This document shows, piece by piece, positions 42,829 through 48,096 of a DNA stretch of 48,096 nt. Under the pieces are notes generated by a model, which was not told where the DNA came from, ran no database searches, and worked only from the letters and a program-made list of their open reading frames with translations. Position 1 is the stretch's first letter; every line of letters begins with the position of its first letter. Made by a program: the position numbers and the translations under genes. Source of the DNA: Ceratorhiza oryzae-sativae (Eukaryota; Basidiomycota; Agaricomycetes; Cantharellales; Ceratobasidiaceae); assembly GCA_030998015.1 (NCBI GenBank), contig JARWMV010000114.1, positions 1-48,096 of the forward strand, in the 5' to 3' direction.

Positions 42829-44846
42829 GTGTAAGAGATGGTCTAGTGAAATTCCACATGTATCTTGAAGGTGCTAAAGTTGTAGTAGTGTCAGATCATG
42901 CTGCCCTTAAATGGAGTAAGACTTACCAAACTGTGAACAGAAGACTATCTGGTTATGGCATAGTAATAGCTGCCTTTCCAGACCTAGTAATAGTTCATAG
43001 AGCAGGCAAAGTCCATACTAATGTTGACCCAATCTCTAGATTAAGAAGAAGGATCCCTAGACAAGATGGACCTTTAGCAGACTTATCAACCCCTCTTACT
43101 TTTAACAATGACACTGAAGATGCCCTGAAGAATCTGTACCAAGAAATAGGTGTAGACTTTGAGAAGGATTTGCTAGTCCAGTCGACTATGCATACTTTAG
43201 CCAATGAAGAAAAGCCTTCCAAAGGTTTTAGGACAAGGTTTAAGGTAAGAAACAAAGTATATAAAGCTAATATCTCTCTTGCTACATCAGGTTTGAATGA
43301 GCTACACATCAGTATTAATGAATCTGAAGTTAATTGCTTTTATGAAGCATACACTAATGATCCCCATTTTGCTGATGTACTCAAGAAGCTGCAAGGTGAA
43401 TATGATCATCTAAATCCACCCTACAAACAATACAGGATTGGAGAAAATGGTCTTATTTACTTTTGCAGAGATGACAATTACAAGCTGTGTGTCCCTAAAG
43501 ACTTACAGAAGGAAGTAGTAGCTGAAATACATGACTCTCTTCAAGAAGGAGCTCATGCTGGCTACCATAGGACCTACAACAAAGTAGCTTCCACCTACTA
43601 CTGGCCTAAGATGGTACAAGTCATTAAGGAATATGTGCGCACTTGTGATATTTGTCAAAAGGCTAAGCCTAAAAGACATGGACAAAGAGGTTTTCTTCAA
43701 TCTATTCCAATTCCTAGTCAGCCTTTTGAAGTAGTAACCATGGATTTTATAATGGATCTTCCTCCTAGCAATGGATTTAATGCCATACTAACTATAGTTG
43801 ATAAATTGACTAAGTATGCGCACTTTATCCCTTGCAATACTTCTATCAATGAGGAAGAGACTGCCAAACTATTCCATGCGCATATATGGACCAAGTATGG
43901 TCTTCCAAGACAGGTTATTACTGACAGAGACTCTAGATGGACAGGAGCCTTTTGGGAACACTTAACCTCTTTGGTTGGCATTCAGAGATCGCTTACTACA
44001 GCTTATCACCCACAAGCTGATGGACAGAGTGAGATTATGAACCAAACCTTAGAGATTGCCTTAAGAGCTTTTGTCTTTCCTTCAATGGACAATTGGAGTG
44101 ACCTCCTAAATGATTTTAGCTTTGCTTACAACACCATGGAGCATACATCTACAGGATTTACACCTTCTTATCTTCTTTTAGGATTTGAACCACTTCGACC
44201 CTCAGATTTACTTACTTCTACTGGTAAAGCTTTAGCCAGACCCTCTGTAGAAGATCCTAAAGCTGTGAACTTCAATGAGATGATGAAAGCTATTCGCTCT
44301 CAAGCTCAGGATGCCTTGAAATTGGCTCAGGTTCACATGGAGGATCAATACAACAAGAACCATAGTTATCTTGATCTACAGGAAGGAGATTTGGTCATGC
44401 TGAATCCACATTCCCTGAACCTGCTGAGAAATCAGAAGGGAAAAGGAAGGAAACTCCAGATGAAGTATGATGGTCCCTTTGAAGTTCTAGAGAAGCTTTC
44501 AGATGTAACTTATTGCATCAAGATTCCAGCCAGCTACAAGATTCACCCTGTGATTAATATAGCTCATCTGGAACCTTATCATAGAGATAAAGATGGTACA
44601 GACTGTCCCAAGAAACATCTGAATAGATCTGACTTTGACAAGGAACCTGAATGGGAAGTGGAAGAGATTCTGGATGAAAAAATGATCAAGAAAGGACAGA
44701 GAAAACAGTGTTGATATCTTACAAGATTTGTGGGTTATCCACCTGAATGGGATGAATGGTTATCCAGGTAGCAGTTGACAAACGCTCCCAGGATACTCAA
44801 GGAATGGGAACTTAAGCAACACCTCAAGACGTCTAAGAAGTCCTAA
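42796..44846 (+). pseudogene. gypsy2 RNase H end, integrase and chromodomain
   Basis: The frame opens at YSATEREALGV (RNase H) and runs to TGA 44712-44714. Integrase features: an HHCC zinc domain (HAGYHRTYNKV ... CDICQKAKPKRHG), the catalytic Asp in VTMDFIMDLPPSNGF, the second in VITDRDSRWTGAFW, and Glu in AYHPQADGQSE. A GPY/F-type C-terminal region follows (KYDGPFEVLEKLSD, IHPVINIAHLEPYH). The chromodomain begins EWEVEEILDEK and continues past the TGA as YLTRFVGYPPEWDEWLS, with a further TAG. So the integrase core is intact and only the targeting domain is broken. The chromodomain would normally bind modified histone H3. Confidence 0.9.
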
Positions 44847-44965
44847 CCCTTTCCTGAAAATCATTCCAAGAACAACATGTGATTTCTCTGTTGTTTGTTT
44901 CCTGACAAAGTCATTTTGTAGATATACATTGGCTAGCATTTACCACCAGAAACACCACACCAACC

Positions 44966-45183
44966 ATGGCCAACCTCATTCTCATCATTGCTGTTTCTCT
45001 CCCAATCATCCTCTTGGTGCTCTCCACCCTCTACTACCTATACAGTCTAGGCGAAGATTTCCTATGGGTTGCACCTGGACAAAAGGTAGTGTTGGAGTAT
45101 TCCAAGCTAGAGCACACCATTACTGTCACTGGCAGGGTAGTGATTTCTTTGCCATACAAGCTAGTATACCTCAGCAGGAAAAG
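44966..45183 (+). CDS. Small membrane-protein ORF 3' of gypsy2 pol, truncated by LTR-D2
   Basis: The ATG sits in a good fungal context (ACCAACCATGGCC). The first residues form a strong hydrophobic helix, LILIIAVSLPIILLVLSTLY, typical of a signal anchor. A soluble part with VAPGQKVVLEYSK and HTITVTGRVVISLPYK follows. After about 72 codons the frame runs into LTR-D2. I recognise no family. It lies 120 bp after gypsy2 pol on the same strand, so it could be an extra 3' ORF of gypsy2 or the 5' end of an unrelated gene. Confidence 0.45.
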
Positions 45184-45965
45184 TGTCATGACCCTCTGGA
45201 GGCTTCCTTGTGAAGCACTTAAGTAGTGGCTGCATTGATGGTTTGGTGCTATGCAATATGTATTGAGTGTTCTAGTTACAGTGTTTGCTACAGTCTGTGG
45301 TGGTTGATGAGATAAAGCAAGCTGAGGCGTCCAGTCTTGCTTTATCCCTCTTATATATGCCTGTGGCTGTGGTGGCTGCAGATGTATTATCTAAGCACAC
45401 TCTGCAGTAGGTGTAGGTTATGTACAGTACTATGGGCTAGGTAATTGTTTGTCTTAAGTTTGTGTGGCTCCAAATCTTATAGAGCCGTGCAAGGTCCGAG
45501 GGGTAGGCACTGAGGTCACGTGATCCTACTGTAAGCACCGAGATCACGTGACAGCTCGCTCCTCGCTCCAAGTAACAATGGAGAGAAATGCTGGATCGAG
45601 TTCAGGGTAACTGCTGTAAGCGCTGAGATCACGTGATCCTACCATAAGCACCAAGATCACGTGACAACTCGCTCCTCGCTCCAAGTAACATGGGAGAGAA
45701 ATGCTGGAGCAAGTTCAGGGTAACCACCATAGGCGCTGAGGTCACGTGACCCTTCTGTAAGCGCTGAGATCACATGACAACTCGCTCCTCGCTCCAAGTA
45801 ACAATGGAGAGAAATGCTGGAGCGAGTTCAGGGTAACCACCGTAAGCGCCGGCTAAGCACCAAGGTCACATGACCTTGTTTATGGCTTGTTCTGCTTAGG
45901 AAAAAATGCCATAAATCTGTAAAAATATTTGGTTGTTTGTTATGTCCGTTTGATGGGTCATAACA
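45184..45965 (-). repeat. LTR-D2
   Basis: A 782-bp copy of LTR-D from TGTCATGACC to GGGTCATAACA. The flanks (AAAAG left, TTATC right) do not match. The right flank TTATCCCCCCATTT reads on the minus strand as a polypurine tract ending at the LTR, so this looks like the 3' LTR of a minus-strand element whose body, if any, lies to the right. It is longer than LTR-D1 because its tandem repeats differ. Confidence 0.85.
45514..45855. repeat. 113-bp tandem repeats with CACGTG boxes in LTR-D2
   Basis: Three units have a 113-bp period (CTCGCTCC at 45555, 45668 and 45781). Each unit carries two RTCACGTGA-type sites; several CACGTG cores are intact and two read CACATG, a CpG-to-CpA change. LTR-D1 has 101-bp units with one site each. 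Confidence 0.8.
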
Positions 45966-46030
45966 TTATCCCCCCATTTGGACATGTCTTGGGGGACCTC
46001 AAGACATGGTTTAGTTCCTCATGCAAAAGG
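45966..46030 (-). other. Remnant of LTR-D element interior with polypurine tract
   Basis: On the minus strand the tract AAATGGGGGGATAA directly abuts LTR-D2. The preceding sequence has no recognisable coding motif. Confidence 0.4.
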
Positions 46031-46157
46031 AATCTCATGCACCAAGGAGGTTAAGGGCGCTGGACTTGAACCAATGACCTTTCGGCTGATTCAGTATTGT
46101 TCAATGAGGTCAGGCTGAGTCAGGCTAGACCCCTTAACCTCTCCGTTACATGAGATT
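46031..46157 (-). other. tRNA-like palindromic sequence with B-box
   Basis: Minus-strand GGTTCAAGTCC (46072-46062) matches an RNA polymerase III B-box / T-loop. GGTTAAGG pairs with CCTTAACC to form an acceptor-like stem, and GGTC/GACC could form a D-stem. The outer AATCTCATG and CATGAGATT also pair. I see no clean anticodon arm, so I do not call a functional tRNA; a tRNA-derived SINE head or degenerate tRNA gene is more likely. Confidence 0.35.
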
Positions 46158-46367
46158 GTTTTTCTTTTCTTTGTTGTGGAGGTTATTTAGGGGTGAGGAT
46201 TTGTCTGCTTCTTCTCAGAATGCCCCAACTGTTTGGATGGGCATAGCAGAAGTTGTACAGTACAGTAAATTATTCTAAGGGAATACAAAGAATGGTTTTC
46301 CTCCTGCATACACCCATTCCACATTTCTTGATACCCATAAGTCCCCTTCTTCCCCCTCTATGTCTGA
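46158..46367. other. Spacer 3' of the Rep-like gene
   Basis: No gene or repeat recognised. TACAGTACAG occurs near 46256. This would be the 3' untranslated side of the minus-strand Rep-like gene. Confidence 0.35.
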
Positions 46368-47438
46368 CTAACATTTCATGATTGCCGACTGGCTATTTCC
46401 CAGAATAACTGTTGGCTGTACCTTCATTGATTTCATGTGTGCATACCTGCCTGTGAAGTCCACCTTGTACTGCCTCAGGGCCTTGAGCAAGTACTTCCTG
46501 TTTGACTGGACCATGTTGTCCAGGATCCAAATGTTGGCATCTTCCAACAAGTTGCCCATATTCCACACATTGCACATCTGGCTGTGGCAGCCCTTGGATT
46601 GTGCATATGCCATTTTCCCCGTTCCAGTTTCTCCTTCTATCACCAGGATGCGATGGCACACCCCTCTTCCCCTCTTCTTGACCTCCTTGGCAAACCATCT
46701 GTCTGCTCAGTCAATGTGCTCCTGGTCTTCCGGGACCTCTAACTCCACAGGGATTGCAGGCATGCAACCCTGGTCTTCCTTGTATGTGTACTCAGCATAT
46801 GCTTGTACCAAGTTCCATGTTGTCATCAGCTGGAGGGGGCGGAGGCACTTGAACACCTGGTAGTACTCCTGTTTTGTTGCTGAGGCAACAATCTCCATCC
46901 CATCCTCCAAGTCTGCCTCCATTCTTGACCGTTTTCCACCCTTTCCCTTCACCAAGATCTCCTCCAACCTTTCCAAGGTCAGGTCCCCTGCCATCAAATC
47001 CTCTATCTCCTCGCCATTAGCTCTGACGTCCTTCCAGAGATAGTTGAAGGCATCCCTTGCTGGGTTGCCTCCTGGTCCGTCCTTGAGGTCTTTTGGCTGT
47101 ATGTTGGGGTGTTGCCCCTCAAAGTCCCAGAACCCTGCATTCTGGGTGTTCCACCCGCCCTTCTGTTCCTGACTGATGGAGAGGGCGTGGACATGCAGGG
47201 GCTGGGTCAGGTTGTAGTTTGGCTCCTCTGGGTTGTGCTGTTCAACCACAGCTAAGGTTGCCCAGTGATTGGGCCAGTGGCAGCAGAACACCTTGTATCG
47301 GGCAGCAAGCCCACTTGAGGGCTGATCGCATAGCTTCGACCAGGTCAGCAGCACTGCCCTGGTCTGGACACGGAATTGGGGGACCTGTGCGGTTTTGGTC
47401 AGCTCTTCGGACCTGTGATCCATCAGCGTAAGCCACAT
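46368..47438 (-). pseudogene. Endogenous CRESS-DNA Rep-like gene (geminivirus/genomovirus type)
   Basis: One minus-strand frame of 357 codons, close to the usual length of geminivirus Rep, is broken only by TGA at 46707-46709. The N-terminal half shows the HUH rolling-circle endonuclease layout: motif I-like VLLTWSK (about residues 29-35), motif II LHVHA (81-85), a GRS-like segment FWDFEGQHPNIQ (103-114), and motif III YLWKD (133-137, Tyr/Lys). After the stop comes the superfamily-3 helicase part: Walker A GETGTGK, Walker B IWILDN and motif C ILGNS. The GRS element is specific to geminiviruses and relatives such as genomoviruses. I infer an integrated Rep from a fungal virus or plasmid. No capsid gene and no TAATATTAC-type origin nonamer was seen nearby. 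Other replicons with similar Reps (algal or phytoplasma plasmids) remain possible. Confidence 0.7.
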
Positions 47439-48096
47439 AGAAGCAGGTGAGGGGGCTCAGCTTGATTCTGAGGGCACCAGCAATGGCGATGCCAACCTCT
47501 GCCCTGTGCTTGATTCGTTTGGCTGGGGTGTTCCCACATTCGAGCCATCTTTGCTTAGCATTGTTGGTATTTTTAGAAGTAGATGCGTCTTGTGGGGAGG
47601 GCATGAGATGACAGCCCCTTTTACCCCCAAAGGTGTCCCCTAGATATACCCTCTCTGGTTGTTGTGGTCATGTGGTTTCCTGATGTAGGCTTGTGCTGGT
47701 TATGATGCATCTCCAAGGGGTGCCCTTCCTGTGTTCCCCCACGTCGGCCTTTCTCCTTGCTATGCTTGGGGCCTCCACTCCTCCACTTCAGTCGGTGCCC
47801 CCTCTCCAACCCCTCCGGTAGTTAGGGGATAGTGTATATTCACATGACTAGGCTAGGTCATGTGATTCCTGTGCTTTGTTGTTTGTTTTCTGGCAGGTGG
47901 TCATGTGACTAGGCTAGGTCATGTGATTCCTGTGCTTTTGTTGTTTGTTTTCTGGCAGATGGTCACATGTCTGTTGGTGTCACCTGACCAGACCTTGTTT
48001 TGATGTTTGTGCAAGTTATTGTGTTGCACTGTGATTTTTTAATGTTCATGGTTTTGTTGTTTTCCTTCCTCATCCCGTTCTTTACTATGCGTGTTA
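47439..48096. other. Region upstream of the Rep-like gene
   Basis: Open frames on both strands (for example 47242-47604 minus, overlapping the Rep frame) show no recognisable motif. The right half is G/T-rich with repeated CATGTGA sequences. It would contain any Rep promoter. No LTR or inverted repeat end was recognised. Confidence 0.35.
47841..47961. repeat. Tandem 60-bp direct repeats upstream of the Rep-like gene
   Basis: Two units (47841-47900 and 47901-47961) share CATGTGACTAGGCTAGG (first unit CACATGACTAGG) and then TCATGTGATTCCTGTGC and TTTGTTTTCTGGCAG. A further GGTCACATG follows. Each unit carries CATGTG/CACATG cores, one transition away from CACGTG. Confidence 0.8.

Larger units (their letters stand above)
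40014..44846 (+). mobile_element. gypsy2 copy 2, gag end through pol
   Basis: This is the second gypsy2 copy, missing its 5' LTR and most of gag. It carries the end of gag, then protease, reverse transcriptase, RNase H, integrase and a damaged chromodomain, in Ty3/gypsy order. I found no LTR belonging to it: the left side is LTR1 and the right side is a small ORF cut by LTR-D2. Damage consists of a few stops and two dinucleotide insertions, unlike the TGA-dominated decay of gypsy1. Confidence 0.9.

Noticed and set aside
47242..47604. 120-codon frame overlapping the Rep-like gene
   Set aside because: It lies in another frame over the start of Rep and has no motif; most likely a shadow of the GC-rich Rep coding sequence.
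47810..47835. Small stem-loop CCCCT/AGGGG with a nine-base loop as a viral replication origin
   Set aside because: The loop does not resemble the TAATATTAC-type nick site and the stem is only five pairs; such hairpins are common by chance.
1..48096. Bacterial-type operons, CRISPR arrays, rRNA genes
   Set aside because: None seen; spliced genes and fungal transposons make a prokaryotic reading untenable.

Overview
The window reads as a gene-poor, transposon-saturated stretch of a fungal nuclear genome, most likely an Agaricomycete (basidiomycete). The reasons are short GT-AG introns of about 31-67 bp, a Plavaka-type transposase, chromodomain Ty3/gypsy retrotransposons with short LTRs, Tc1-like elements, and one ordinary host gene of the DUF4246 family. 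I cannot name the species. Nearly everything else is mobile DNA, much of it nested, and most of the copies are broken.

Layout. 1-7.3 kb is a mosaic of two gypsy families: 'gypsy1' on the minus strand with 376-bp LTRs ('LTR1'), and 'gypsy2' on the plus strand. These are interleaved with a 1.3-kb solo LTR family ('LTR-C', ends TGTTA/TAACA) and a 674-bp foldback Tc1-type MITE. 7.3-8.3 kb holds a degenerate DDE transposase. 9.5-10.2 kb is a solo LTR of a fourth family ('LTR-D') with a TACAA target duplication and CACGTG-bearing tandem repeats. 10.2-14.0 kb is a Plavaka transposase gene whose last 60 codons lie 13.9 kb away at 27,899-28,082. The gene is split by a DNA transposon (14,005-27,898; 26-bp terminal inverted repeats; TA duplication). 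That transposon is itself invaded by an LTR-C solo LTR (GCTTG duplication), which contains a Tc1/mariner element (TA duplication), and by a complete 6.9-kb gypsy1 element (CATAC duplication) that landed in an intron of the transposase gene.

28.1-31.4 kb is CpG-rich and carries the DUF4246 gene, the only intact-looking host gene. 32.4-40.0 kb is another LTR1/gypsy1/LTR-C mosaic, including one LTR-C inserted in another. 40.0-44.85 kb is a gypsy2 gag-pol copy, followed by a small membrane-protein ORF cut off by a second LTR-D. 46.0-48.1 kb contains a tRNA-like palindrome and, on the minus strand, a Rep-like gene with the rolling-circle and superfamily-3 helicase motifs of geminivirus/genomovirus-type CRESS DNA replicons, interrupted by one TGA.

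Common thread. The repeats carry a strong CpG to TpG/CpA signature on both strands. In gypsy1 and Plavaka the damage is dominated by TGA codons at positions where a sibling copy has CAA or where the family usually has Arg (CGA). It includes loss of a reverse-transcriptase catalytic Asp. This fits cytosine methylation and deamination of repeats. The most novel-looking items are the Rep-like gene, the extra zinc-knuckle/coiled-coil ORF ahead of gag in gypsy1, its apparent self-priming signal, and the nested TA-duplicating transposon. All family assignments come from motif recognition by eye; no database search was run.
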